Source: Bacteroidota bacterium
Lineage (GTDB): Bacteria; Bacteroidota; Bacteroidia; Bacteroidales; Prolixibacteraceae
DNA: 15,337 nucleotides
NCBI GenBank assembly: GCA_030632865.1
Contig: DAOVTY010000044.1
Coordinates: 1-15,337 of the forward strand
Reading direction: 5' to 3'
This document shows positions 1 through 8,554 of this stretch, piece by piece (within the stretch, counting starts at the first letter, position 1; each line of letters starts with the position of its first letter). The notes under the pieces are model-generated. The model was not told the origin of the DNA and did not search any database. It saw only the letters and a list, made by a program, of their open reading frames with translations. The position numbers and the translations under genes are program-made.

Positions 1-1398
1 GTATAAATCTTGTATTATTTGATTTGAAATAAAGCCCGATTTTTTTCCAGGATCAGTTAACTCTTCGTCGGCTTGCAATTCATTAAATTGGCTCATTTCG
101 GCATTCATTCCTTCAGCCATAAATTCGCGATTCTCTATTGGTAAATTCTGAATACTGAAACAGAAAGAGTACTTATCTGAATTACACAAAATTGGAGCGC
201 TATTTATAGCTTCAACAAAACGTTTATTTGTATCGTTAGGTTGATTAACCAAACTTGATATTTCTGGATTTTCAGGGAAAAACGGTATAAACCAGTTTGA
301 CAATTCATTAAAAAACGGGAATATTTTAAGCTTCGAAAACGAGCCCATAAAAACATCGGCACCTTCCATTTGCAATTCAGAAAACTCCTCCATTTTATTC
401 ATTAAACCGGGCGAGTCTTCAAAAATCTTCTCCCACTCCGGATTTTTGTCTTCGTCGAAACCATCCTCCATTAAACTATCCAAATTCATTTTGTCTTTTA
501 AATTCGGACTAATTTTTATCATTTCAGGAATAATCTCATCTACAATTTTTTGCTGGATCTTTTCGGTTTCTCTACTACTAATTAGCTGAACAATTACACG
601 CTCCAGATTTTTATTGAATTTAGGATCTTCGTTTAATATCTTTAATCTACCTGTTATTGCTTTAAAAAATGGTATTCTCGAATCGTATTTATATAGATTA
701 ATTAGCAAGCCAACCATTGCACGTTGGGTTAACTCCGCGTCATCCAAATCGTAAACATCTAAAAGCAACGAAATTTTTTCCTCGTCGAAATAACGCAGTA
801 AACTCAAAACAAGCCCGGTAATAATAAAAGATTGATACGATTTATGTATTAAGTCATTCGTTAAAAACCGATGTAAAAAATCTATCTCTTCAGTTTCTAA
901 TTTATCCATAAACCAAATTCGATAAAATAAATCTACAATTTTTTGTTGATGATTTTTTGCATTTTCTAACTGCGTCAAGTTTCCTTTTTCCACTTCATTA
1001 CCAGTAAAAATTACCTCGTCTAACAAATAAAAACCCTCTAACTCGGCAAGTAAACTTTCAAAATTTACGGATTCAAAATTCAGGCTTCGTTTTTTATCAT
1101 ATTCCACCGACGATGATTTTTTAATCCTAACCGCTTCATAAATACTGTCGGCAAGTTCGTAAACAGAAACAATTAGCCTGCTATATATTTTTTGACGCTC
1201 CGGGTCTTGAATCCCTTCAACAGTATATTTCAACATGTATTGGTATGTTTGCTCCAATGTTCTCCACTCTTCAAGGTGTACAACCAAACCATTTTCGGCA
1301 ATAAACTTTTCAAGTAAATCGAAAGCGGGCTTCAGTTTTCGGTCTGCCAAATTTTTACAAATTGTTTTGTAATGTATTTTAATATCCATTTCAGTCAT
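1..1398 (-). CDS. Large helical-repeat (TPR-like) protein of unknown function, C-terminus outside window
   Basis: The minus strand is open for 466 codons from an ATG at 1398 to the window edge, so the C-terminal part is missing. No signal peptide or membrane segment is visible; the protein begins MTEMDIKIHY and looks cytoplasmic. It is rich in Leu, Glu, Lys and Phe with amphipathic helices throughout, and has an acidic stretch with many Asp/Glu around residues 305-345, followed by an aromatic segment (FFNELSNWFIPFFPENP). This resembles a family of Bacteroidota proteins usually labelled tetratricopeptide-repeat proteins, but I recognise it only from memory and cannot assign a job. AAGGAAAG lies 4 bases upstream of the ATG, a rare Shine-Dalgarno-like site here that supports this start; a second in-frame ATG lies three codons in. 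The gene diverges from the fucosidase gene and seems unrelated to it. Confidence 0.75.
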   Translation of the reverse strand, partial: MTEMDIKIHYKTICKNLADRKLKPAFDLLEKFIAENGLVVHLEEWRTLEQTYQYMLKYTVEGIQDPERQKIYSRLIVSVYELADSIYEAVRIKKSSSVEYDKKRSLNFESVNFESLLAELEGFYLLDEVIFTGNEVEKGNLTQLENAKNHQQKIVDLFYRIWFMDKLETEEIDFLHRFLTNDLIHKSYQSFIITGLVLSLLRYFDEEKISLLLDVYDLDDAELTQRAMVGLLINLYKYDSRIPFFKAITGRLKILNEDPKFNKNLERVIVQLISSRETEKIQQKIVDEIIPEMIKISPNLKDKMNLDSLMEDGFDEDKNPEWEKIFEDSPGLMNKMEEFSELQMEGADVFMGSFSKLKIFPFFNELSNWFIPFFPENPEISSLVNQPNDTNKRFVEAINSAPILCNSDKYSFCFSIQNLPIENREFMAEGMNAEMSQFNELQADEELTDPGKKSGFISNQIIQDLY

Positions 1399-1414
1399 AG
1401 TACTTTCCTTAATT

Positions 1415-1445
1415 CAAAAATAACCAAAAATAAGAACTCATCAAA
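1415..1445 (-). promoter_or_regulatory. Predicted Bacteroidota-type promoter of the TPR-like gene
   Basis: On the minus strand TTTG (1445-1442) and TATTTTTG (1422-1415) are separated by 19 bases. This fits the Bacteroidota primary sigma consensus TTTG-N19-21-TAnnTTTG. The -7 element lies 16 bases before the ATG at 1398, implying a very short leader. A second TATTTTTG (1432-1425) sits 10 bases upstream and has only a poor partner. AT-rich DNA produces such matches by chance, so this is a prediction. Confidence 0.45.
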
Positions 1446-1515
1446 AAACTATCCAATTAAATATTTCGGTTGTTTTGACTTAAAACTATGCTTTTGTTCT
1501 GACAGAATTACTTTA

Positions 1516-1568
1516 GGGCATCTCTAAAAACTCCTTCGCATAAAATTTTCAGAGTTTTAGAGATACCC
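1516..1568. repeat. Imperfect inverted repeat between divergent genes
   Basis: The left arm GGGCATCTCTAAAAACTC (1516-1533) pairs with the right arm GAGTTTTAGAGATACCC (1552-1568), with one mismatch and one extra A. The 18-bp loop contains the small palindrome AAAATTTT. Neither flanking gene is transcribed into this spot from upstream, so an ordinary terminator is not expected here. It could be a transposon-end remnant or miniature element, a protein-binding palindrome, or a fold in a long leader. I cannot tell which. Confidence 0.55.
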
Positions 1569-1649
1569 TTCAATTTTATCGAATATCTTAATCAACATAA
1601 TTAATGGTTGAAATTCCAACTCATTTTATAGCTCTCAATTTCAAATTTA

Positions 1650-1680
1650 TTAGTTTTAAAAATCTCAATTATTATCTTTG
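1650..1680 (+). promoter_or_regulatory. Predicted promoter of the fucosidase gene
   Basis: TATCTTTG (1673-1680) matches the Bacteroidota -7 consensus TAnnTTTG exactly. TTAG at 1650-1653, 19 bases upstream, matches three of four positions of the -33 TTTG. The ATG at 1711 lies 30 bases downstream of the -7 element. Confidence 0.5.
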
Positions 1681-1710
1681 AAAGAAAATCGTTAATAATA
1701 TATCGAAACT

Positions 1711-3366
1711 ATGAAAAGAGTATCATCCATTTTAACTTTGATATTTATTGCAAACCTTGTTTTTGCACAAATTAAGGAAAGTACTGAGGCCAATTTTATA
1801 AACCACAATAAATCAGAAAGACTTGAGTGGTTCAGAGATCTCGGATTTGGAATGTTTATCCATTTTAGTTTCGACAGCCAGTTGGGAATGGTAATCAGCC
1901 ATTCAATGGCAGGAGCTTCAGACGATTATTTAAACAGGTTTATAAATGAACTTCCAAAAACGTTCAACCCAAAAGATTTTGATGCTACCGAAATTGCAAC
2001 TCTTGCAAAACTTGCCGGAATGAAATATATAGTTTTTACAACAAAACACCACTCCGGCTTTTGTATGTGGGACACAGAAACCACAGATTTCAACATAATG
2101 AATACACCATATAAAAAAGATCTTTTGGCGGAATATGTTGATGCAACCCGGGCAGCCGGACTTGCTGTGGGATTCTATTTCTCGCCTGAAGATTTTAATT
2201 TTTTGCATGAAAATGGATTACAAGTTCGACGAAGACATGTAAAGCCTATACCAGAAAATATCATGAAAAAATATTTGGAACTAAATGAGTTGCAAAACAT
2301 GGAATTGATGGCAAAATATGGCGATATAGATATAATGTTTTACGATGGCGGAGAAGGACCGTTGCAAGAGAAATGTAAGGAAGTAGTTTGGGAACTTCAG
2401 CCAAATATTATTGTAACCCGCGGAGCAATGAAAACACCCGAACAAACAGTTTTGGGGGTTATCTCTGAAGATCCATGGGAGGCCAATTTAACTATGGGAA
2501 CACAATGGGCCTATAAACCCACAAACGAGATTTACAAAACCGGATCGCGTTTAATCGAAATTCTGATTGAAACTCGTGCAAAAGGAGGAAATCAGTTATT
2601 AAATGTGGGGCCAAAACCGAATGGTGAATTACCCATTGAACAGGAGGCTAATTTGCGAGAGTTAGCAGCCTGGAACTTTATAAATGGTGAAGCAATTGAA
2701 AAAGTTTCGCCATGGATTTTGTCTAACGAAAATAATATATGGTTTACGTGGAAACCGCAAGAAAAAACATTGTATGCCATTATTGCAAAAATTCCGGATT
2801 GGAAAAAAGGTGCCCGAAAAGAATTTATTATAAAATCAGCTCAAATCACAAGCAATTCAAAAGTTAGTGTACTCGGGCAATCTGGCGAATTACTTGAATA
2901 CAAACCCACAGCAGATGCTTCTACTTATTTTGAGCAAAAAGAAGATGGAATTCATATTTCGTGTATGCGTGCTCAACGAATTTATAACAACAGTAAATGG
3001 CACAATCCAATTGTTTTAAAAATTACTAATGCCGAGCCTGCTCTTGATCCTCCGGTTATTGAAACCCTAGCAGCCGAAAAAATTTCTCAAGGTAGCATCG
3101 ACAAATTATACTTTTCCGGAAAGTTAATTAAATCTAGCAATTCAGAATCTATTAAAGTTGGGTTCCAATTTCGTGAATATGCTGGTTTTGTAGAGCAATT
3201 ATACTCTGATGAATGGCAAGAGACTAAAGCCATACAAGTTAGTGAAGGTGATGAATTCAAGTTACAACCGGGAATAAAAAAAGAGGGTAAAACATATCAA
3301 TTTCGCGCTTTTGTTGATCATCCTAAATTACGAGTTTATGGCGATATTGTGCGAGTAGGTTTTTAA
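1711..3366 (+). CDS. Secreted alpha-L-fucosidase, glycoside hydrolase family 29
   Basis: A 551-residue protein with a type I signal peptide (cleavage likely after VFA, about residue 19), so probably periplasmic. It should cleave terminal alpha-linked L-fucose from oligosaccharides by a retaining mechanism. The GH29 barrel spans about residues 35-350. Visible landmarks are GMFIHFS, the active-site histidine motif TKHHSGF (H113, H114), and FYDGG, where D212 occupies the nucleophile position. The block GGNQLLNVGPKPNG, typical of the family, lies towards the end of the barrel. From about residue 350 follow beta-rich regions; the last 110 residues resemble a fibronectin-type or carbohydrate-binding sandwich (YQFRAFVDHP). 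The acid/base glutamate cannot be placed confidently by eye. The gene converges on the propeller lipoprotein gene with only 23 bases between stops and has its own predicted promoter. The family call is firm; the exact linkage cleaved is unknown. Confidence 0.9.
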   Translation: MKRVSSILTLIFIANLVFAQIKESTEANFINHNKSERLEWFRDLGFGMFIHFSFDSQLGMVISHSMAGASDDYLNRFINELPKTFNPKDFDATEIATLAKLAGMKYIVFTTKHHSGFCMWDTETTDFNIMNTPYKKDLLAEYVDATRAAGLAVGFYFSPEDFNFLHENGLQVRRRHVKPIPENIMKKYLELNELQNMELMAKYGDIDIMFYDGGEGPLQEKCKEVVWELQPNIIVTRGAMKTPEQTVLGVISEDPWEANLTMGTQWAYKPTNEIYKTGSRLIEILIETRAKGGNQLLNVGPKPNGELPIEQEANLRELAAWNFINGEAIEKVSPWILSNENNIWFTWKPQEKTLYAIIAKIPDWKKGARKEFIIKSAQITSNSKVSVLGQSGELLEYKPTADASTYFEQKEDGIHISCMRAQRIYNNSKWHNPIVLKITNAEPALDPPVIETLAAEKISQGSIDKLYFSGKLIKSSNSESIKVGFQFREYAGFVEQLYSDEWQETKAIQVSEGDEFKLQPGIKKEGKTYQFRAFVDHPKLRVYGDIVRVGF

Positions 3367-3389
3367 CCTGCACTATTCTAAATTTAAAA

Positions 3390-4451
3390 TCAATCTTTTA
3401 TTTTTTTTGATGTTGCCAATGCAATAACCCGGCCCTGTTTACCAACTGCATTGTAAAAATGATAAACCGTTCCGTTCCATTTTATCACCCATGGTTTATG
3501 CGCATAATTCTCGTCATAATCTTCTGACGGAGCTACTAAATCAACGCCATTCCATTCGGTCCAGTTTACTAAATCGTATGAACATGCGAAACGTTCAAAT
3601 GCTCCAGGTTTCCAAAATGCTCCAAAAAAGAACATTACATAAATATCATCAATTTTTACAATTTGTGCATCTCCACATATTCCTCCATATTTTGTAATCA
3701 CCGGATTTTTACCAAAACGTTTCCACGAAACCATATCGTCTGAAACAGCCATCCCAATACTTTCAAAATCAGCTGTGTCTCCTTTTGCATTATAATACAT
3801 AACAAACGGAAAACCTGTTCGTTTCGTTTTATCGTGAATAACTGAACTTTTGTAAATTGTTTTATTCTCGAACCATCGGATATTTACGTCGTTAGGATTT
3901 AATACAGGTTTGTTTAACCTATTCCATTCATTCACATTTGTCAGCGAAACCGAATTTGCCATACCAACTCCTAAAATACCAGCTTCGTAGCCTGCTTCGC
4001 TTCCTCCCAAATACGACATCCAATATTTATTATCAAACTTCTCTACCGTATAACTTCCTCCCCAATCGATATCTACCAGAGCCATATATCCAGCTTTTTG
4101 ATTTGCATCCCATGTATTTTCGGTAAAAGAAAGAATTCTCCCCTTCGATTTCCAATGAATTAAATCTACACTTTCGGCAAGCCAGGTCTCATATCCTTGT
4201 CCGTCAAATACTATATAGGTCATGTTCCAAGTATTATCCGCACGGAAAATAGTTGGACTATCTAATAGTTTGCTTGAGTCAGGATGCTGAAATACAACTC
4301 CGTATTTATAAGGCGTTTTTATTTCATCGTATATTTCCTCCATTTTATTTTGAGAAACAATAATATCCGATGTCGTTTTTGTTTTTTCTCCTTTTAAACC
4401 ACATCCAAAAAACAACATCCCTAACAATAAAATATAAAGCAGATTTCTCAT
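3390..4451 (-). CDS. Five-bladed beta-propeller glycosidase-like lipoprotein (GH43/GH117/GH130-type fold)
   Basis: A 353-residue protein whose signal ends LFFGC with the probable lipidated cysteine at residue 17, so it is likely anchored in a membrane as a lipoprotein. Five similar blades can be read, most with an aromatic-rich strand followed by a small-residue/Ala-x-Ser strand and a trailing Trp: around residues 80-100 (YETWLAESVDLIHW), 144-170, 215-243 (IGMAVSDDMVSW), 272-297 (FACSYDLVNW) and 328-348. This matches the five-bladed propeller glycosidases of families such as GH43, GH32, GH117 and GH130. Acidic residues in typical inner-strand positions include D64 (DSPTIFR), E157 and D261 (CGDAQI); catalytic roles are guesses. 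It is the last gene of the sulfatase-rhamnosidase operon, 31 bases after the rhamnosidase stop, which suggests action on the same glycan. Substrate and exact family are not recognised. Confidence 0.7.
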   Translation of the reverse strand: MRNLLYILLLGMLFFGCGLKGEKTKTTSDIIVSQNKMEEIYDEIKTPYKYGVVFQHPDSSKLLDSPTIFRADNTWNMTYIVFDGQGYETWLAESVDLIHWKSKGRILSFTENTWDANQKAGYMALVDIDWGGSYTVEKFDNKYWMSYLGGSEAGYEAGILGVGMANSVSLTNVNEWNRLNKPVLNPNDVNIRWFENKTIYKSSVIHDKTKRTGFPFVMYYNAKGDTADFESIGMAVSDDMVSWKRFGKNPVITKYGGICGDAQIVKIDDIYVMFFFGAFWKPGAFERFACSYDLVNWTEWNGVDLVAPSEDYDENYAHKPWVIKWNGTVYHFYNAVGKQGRVIALATSKKIKD

Positions 4452-4482
4452 AAATTTTTGAATTTAGAAAATTTGCTCAGAC

Positions 4483-6915
4483 TTAGTATTCTATTAAATT
4501 ACTTCCACTAGTATTTTTAATTTCAACTTTATAATCTTCAGGCAAATTAAGTTTGTATTGAATTGTATTTTCACTCCTCTCCCACTCTAACTGAACCACA
4601 TTGTTTCCAATTGGAACTTGACCTTTACAAGAGTTAATATTGATATTTGAGAACTGAATTGTTATCGTCTTTTCATCAATATTAATATCGTAAATACCCA
4701 AAACATCGCGATAAAAAAGATGTACAACATGCGATGCAAATCCATGATTACAACTTGCCGTAGTAGAAATATTCTCCCATAATGTTCCGGTACGTTTTGC
4801 CATATAATCGAAAAAACCGACAGACTCGCTTAAAATTCGAGCATTTTCGTGATTTCGAGATAATAGCTCCAAACGAAGGTAATTTCCAATGAATGCATTT
4901 GCTAAATAAACTTCCGGGAAAGGATTGTTATTTTTTCGTTCGGGTCCAAACTGAGTTACCAGTTTATGCCAAAGCTCGGGGTATAATTCCGGACTTGCAA
5001 CATTAAAAAAGAAAGCATAATACTGGCAAACTTCAGTTATATTATTTGTTACTTCCAAGTCTCCATTTTTTTTACGAATTGCATTATCCACAAAAAACTG
5101 TCCGTTAAAAGCTTGCTCACGAATTACATCCTTAATACGATCTGCCTGTTTTTTAAGCTCAGGCAAATTATACAAATTCGCCACCGTCTCCAGAGTGGCA
5201 CTGTATAACATATTGGTAGGATAATTAACATCTTGAACAAAACTATTTGCCTCCGACCATTCAACAAAAATCCACGAATCAAGACTCTCCAGCAAACCAT
5301 TGTTATTTTCAAACTGCTCAAAATACCTCAGTAAAGCAAGAACTTTTGGTTTTAATTCATCAACCATTTTACGGTCGTTGCTTCGGTACAAATATTCTTG
5401 CAATTGAATTACAAACCACATTGCCCAATTGGGAATAAACACTCCATCGTTATGATCTGCAGGGTAACACATCGGCAACATTCCTTCGGGCAAAAACTCA
5501 AAACTGTCTGGTAGCAGGAAGTTCTCAAGGAAGTTCTTTTCCACCAAAGTATTTCCCGACAAGTCAGCCGCAACACGCGATGAAAAATAGCTGTCGCACA
5601 ACCAACCTGCACGTTCGCGCGAGGGACAATCCATAAAAACATCTACTACATTTTGTTTGAAAGTCTCTACTCCGGCATCATAAATCCTATTAAGTCGTTC
5701 ATCGCTGCAATAAAAATTAGCTTTTGAAATATCAGAATTTGCATACTCGCGTAAATAAACATTAGTAATATTACATTCGCCTTCAACAACAATTATTTTA
5801 AGGTATCTGAAAGTGTACGGCTCGAAAGACTCCAAGGAATATTTGCCAGGCTCAAGATTATAAGTTACAGAATTAATGCAGCCCAATCGTTTAAAATCAA
5901 CATCGTTATCAGATAAAATTTCATCGAAAGTAAAATACACCCGACAAGGATTTATACAATTTATTTCGGCACCTATAAAACCAGTTGTATTTAGTCCAAA
6001 ATCTAATATTTGAAAACTATTTTTATAGAAATTTATCTCCTTTGAACTAATGTATTTTTTTATTTCATCAACTTTCAATTCTACTTTTATTTCCTGCAAA
6101 TCGATGGCAGGATTAGTTGTTAACTCATTTTCAGAAAAACCGCCCAATTTATCTCCAATATCCCTTACCGCACGATCTTTCCAATATTTCTTTTGCTTAT
6201 TTCCGACAGTAACTTTACCAGCCGAAAGAATTTGTTTCGGATTGCGAACCAGAAAATCTGAGAACTTTATATTACGAGAAATAAGATTTTTCGATTCAAC
6301 TTCTTCACATTTTAATTCAGCTGAACCTAAACTTTCAATCAAGGATAAATTATAAACTTCAACAAATGTTCGTTGAAATGAATAGCGTGGTACTTTTTGA
6401 ATTCGTTCTGTAATTTGGGTTGCCCTGAAGTCGTTTGTATTCTCATTTGTAGCGGCTACAACCTTGTAATTTACCAAAACTTCAGCTTGCAAAAATGAGG
6501 GCTGGTCAAGTAAATAGTAACTATTAATATTGTAGCCTGCAACTTCAATCGTTAAATAATTAGTTCCTGTTATAAGTTTTTTGGTGACATTCACCTCATC
6601 AACCCGATAAAATCCGTGTGCTGCACGAGCTGGTCCATAAGCAATAAATTCATCATTCAAATAAATACGATACAAACTCGAACCGGCTACTTTTAAAGTT
6701 GTATTCTCACTATCTAAAATTTCAAATTCAGCCTGAAAACGAATAGAAAGGTTTTTTTCAAATTGTTGCCCTAAAGGCCAAATTGGTTTTGCAATTTCAA
6801 AAAAGGATACTGAAATATCATTTTCATTTGTATGGTTTTTAAAATCATTAGAATAACCTTTTGGCAAAAAACAGATTAAATAAAAAAATAGAAAATAGAT
6901 AATTTTTATTTTCAT
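4483..6915 (-). CDS. Alpha-L-rhamnosidase-like enzyme, glycoside hydrolase family 78
   Basis: An 810-residue secreted protein (signal peptide in roughly the first 22 residues, ending KGYS). It should remove terminal alpha-L-rhamnose by inversion. Residues to about 390 are beta-rich domains typical of the family. An (alpha/alpha)6 barrel covers about 400-740, and a short C-terminal beta domain follows. The family signature DCPSRERAGWLCD places D429, R433, E434 and D441 with the same spacing as the sugar-binding and acid residues of characterised GH78 enzymes (D567, E572 and D579 of Bacillus RhaB, from memory). E714 in GTLWEN fits the catalytic base. One oddity is Cys440, where GWxGD usually has glycine. 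It is the middle gene of the operon, starting 11 bases after the sulfatase stop, so translational coupling is likely. Activity on another deoxy-sugar is possible. Confidence 0.85.
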   Translation of the reverse strand: MKIKIIYFLFFYLICFLPKGYSNDFKNHTNENDISVSFFEIAKPIWPLGQQFEKNLSIRFQAEFEILDSENTTLKVAGSSLYRIYLNDEFIAYGPARAAHGFYRVDEVNVTKKLITGTNYLTIEVAGYNINSYYLLDQPSFLQAEVLVNYKVVAATNENTNDFRATQITERIQKVPRYSFQRTFVEVYNLSLIESLGSAELKCEEVESKNLISRNIKFSDFLVRNPKQILSAGKVTVGNKQKKYWKDRAVRDIGDKLGGFSENELTTNPAIDLQEIKVELKVDEIKKYISSKEINFYKNSFQILDFGLNTTGFIGAEINCINPCRVYFTFDEILSDNDVDFKRLGCINSVTYNLEPGKYSLESFEPYTFRYLKIIVVEGECNITNVYLREYANSDISKANFYCSDERLNRIYDAGVETFKQNVVDVFMDCPSRERAGWLCDSYFSSRVAADLSGNTLVEKNFLENFLLPDSFEFLPEGMLPMCYPADHNDGVFIPNWAMWFVIQLQEYLYRSNDRKMVDELKPKVLALLRYFEQFENNNGLLESLDSWIFVEWSEANSFVQDVNYPTNMLYSATLETVANLYNLPELKKQADRIKDVIREQAFNGQFFVDNAIRKKNGDLEVTNNITEVCQYYAFFFNVASPELYPELWHKLVTQFGPERKNNNPFPEVYLANAFIGNYLRLELLSRNHENARILSESVGFFDYMAKRTGTLWENISTTASCNHGFASHVVHLFYRDVLGIYDINIDEKTITIQFSNININSCKGQVPIGNNVVQLEWERSENTIQYKLNLPEDYKVEIKNTSGSNLIEY

Positions 6916-6926
6916 AATTTAAAGAT

Positions 6927-8426
6927 TTATTTAGGGCGAATATTTGTCTGAGCTTTTTGTCTGGCTAATTCAAATTTTTTCCTCATCTCACTTAGCACTT
7001 TTTGTTTTTCAGAGTTATCAGCCAGATTTACATGTTCTTCTGGATCATTTTGATGATCATAAAGTTCTTCATTCCCATTTTCAATTTCCTCTCCCCAACG
7101 CGTATATCTCCAGCGATCGGTTCTTATTGTGGCACCTTTTGCATTGGTAATTGTATATGCTACTGATTCCAATTTTTCAGGTTTTTCATCCATTAAATAG
7201 CCTGCCAGACTTTTCCCTTGCAGAATTTTTGGTTGCTTCTCTGAAAGTCCACAAAGTTCTGTTAAAGTTGGATAGAGGTCTATTAATTCTGTAATTGATT
7301 TATTTGAAGTTCCATTATTTGTTTTATTATTTGGATCGGAAATAATCATTGGCACACGAAGAGTCCCTTCCCACAAACTGGTTTTCGCCCAGCAATCATG
7401 TTCACCCAAATTATAACCATGATCGGATATAAATATTACGATGGTTTCATCTCTTATTTTTAATCGATCGAGTGCATCAAGTAACCGTCCAACCTGCTGA
7501 TCCATAAAACGCACACTTGCCATGTAAGCACTAATGGTTTTCTGTTTTTGCATTTCGCTCATTTTAAAACTTTTATTGTTCATATTGCGAAGTGCCTGTT
7601 CGGGAATATTATCACCTATAACAAATTCAGGAACCTCAGCTTCCTCATCAGGATAGGGTTCAAAACAATTTTCAGGAGCAATTAATGGAACATGTGGCCG
7701 TACTAAACCGACTCCCAAAAAGAATGGTGCATCCGGTTTCAATCTCCTTTTGTTTGTACCATTGTCAGGCAATTTTCCTGTCCTGTTCTCCAAAATAGCA
7801 ATGGCCTGACTTGCAGCTATATAATCAGTTTGAGTTTCTTCCAATTTATCAGGTAATATCATTCTTGAAAAATTAGCACCATAATGCAAATTTCCGGGAG
7901 ATAACAACTCTAAATTCCCTTGGCTCATTGTTTCAGGCCCCATCACATTATATGCATAATCCCACGAATCTGGATCATCGCCGCCTGCCTCACCTCTTTC
8001 AATGCCTCCAGGAACTCCCATGTGATATATTTTTGAAACCCTCCCTGTATAATATCCATTTTCTCTGAAAAATCCGGCAAGAGATGGATGATTTTTTAGA
8101 GCAGGATTTACAGCTCGAAAACTCCCCAACACATGGCTGTTACCCGTTACACCATTTGTTTCGCAGTACAGTCCACTCATAAATGATGCCCTGGAAGGAC
8201 CACAAAGTGGATACTGACAATAAGTTCTCGTAAAACGAACTCCTTCGTCAGCCAAACGATCAAGATTTGGAGTATGATTATTTAACTCCATGTATGGCCC
8301 AATTCTAGTATTTAAATCATCCGAAATAATTAACAATATATTTGGCTGAGCATTTAGGATAATTGAAAAAAACAAACTTACTAGAACAACTAAAATCTGC
8401 TGATAATTTTTGAAGAGAGTATTCAT
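6927..8426 (-). CDS. Secreted type I sulfatase, iduronate-2-sulfatase-like (family S1)
   Basis: A 499-residue formylglycine-dependent sulfatase with a signal peptide cleaved near LNA|QPN (residue 26). It should hydrolyse a sulfate ester on a polysaccharide or oligosaccharide in the periplasm or outside. The activation motif C-G-P-S-R starts at C75, the residue converted to formylglycine, followed by the second signature around SGLYCETNG. Calcium ligands D36/D37 and D335/H336 (SDHGYNLGEH), and active-site residues H135, H245 (RPHVP) and K348, are present. Overall sequence (DDLNTRIGPY, SLWEGTLRVP) resembles the iduronate-2-sulfatase-like subgroup, common in marine Bacteroidota; this does not prove an iduronate substrate. 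It is the first gene of the minus-strand operon with the GH78 and propeller genes, so desulfation probably precedes or accompanies cleavage. The maturase that modifies the cysteine is not in the window. Confidence 0.92.
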   Translation of the reverse strand: MNTLFKNYQQILVVLVSLFFSIILNAQPNILLIISDDLNTRIGPYMELNNHTPNLDRLADEGVRFTRTYCQYPLCGPSRASFMSGLYCETNGVTGNSHVLGSFRAVNPALKNHPSLAGFFRENGYYTGRVSKIYHMGVPGGIERGEAGGDDPDSWDYAYNVMGPETMSQGNLELLSPGNLHYGANFSRMILPDKLEETQTDYIAASQAIAILENRTGKLPDNGTNKRRLKPDAPFFLGVGLVRPHVPLIAPENCFEPYPDEEAEVPEFVIGDNIPEQALRNMNNKSFKMSEMQKQKTISAYMASVRFMDQQVGRLLDALDRLKIRDETIVIFISDHGYNLGEHDCWAKTSLWEGTLRVPMIISDPNNKTNNGTSNKSITELIDLYPTLTELCGLSEKQPKILQGKSLAGYLMDEKPEKLESVAYTITNAKGATIRTDRWRYTRWGEEIENGNEELYDHQNDPEEHVNLADNSEKQKVLSEMRKKFELARQKAQTNIRPK

Positions 8427-8504
8427 TATAAAATAGATTACTGGTTTAAATTGCGAATTTACATAAATTATAAAATCTATCTAATCAGTTATTGCTGTTT
8501 TTAA

Positions 8505-8512
8505 TACATTTG
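8505..8512 (+). promoter_or_regulatory. Predicted -7 element of the esterase gene
   Basis: TACATTTG matches TAnnTTTG exactly and lies 42 bases before the ATG at 8555, in the 128-bp divergent region between sulfatase and esterase. No good -33 TTTG is found at the right distance. On the opposite strand TAGATTTT (8479-8472) is a one-mismatch candidate for the sulfatase operon. Confidence 0.35.
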
Positions 8513-8554
8513 TAAGTATTAAAATACCACGTAATATTAATAAGCCTTATAATC

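Larger units (their letters stand above)
1399..1710. other. 312-bp divergent intergenic region
   Basis: AT-rich DNA between two divergently transcribed genes. It carries a predicted promoter for each gene at its two ends and, near the middle, an imperfect 17-18 bp inverted repeat (1516-1568). I see no open reading frame of note and no RNA gene. Confidence 0.7.

Noticed and set aside
3491..4126. Plus-strand frames inside the propeller lipoprotein gene
   Set aside because: Composition is typical of antisense reading (His, Leu, Asn rich) and the minus-strand protein has a repeated blade pattern.
5124..5642. Frames on both strands of over 60 codons inside the GH78 gene
   Set aside because: They are Cys/Arg-rich shadow frames without signals, lying within a gene whose catalytic motifs are clear.
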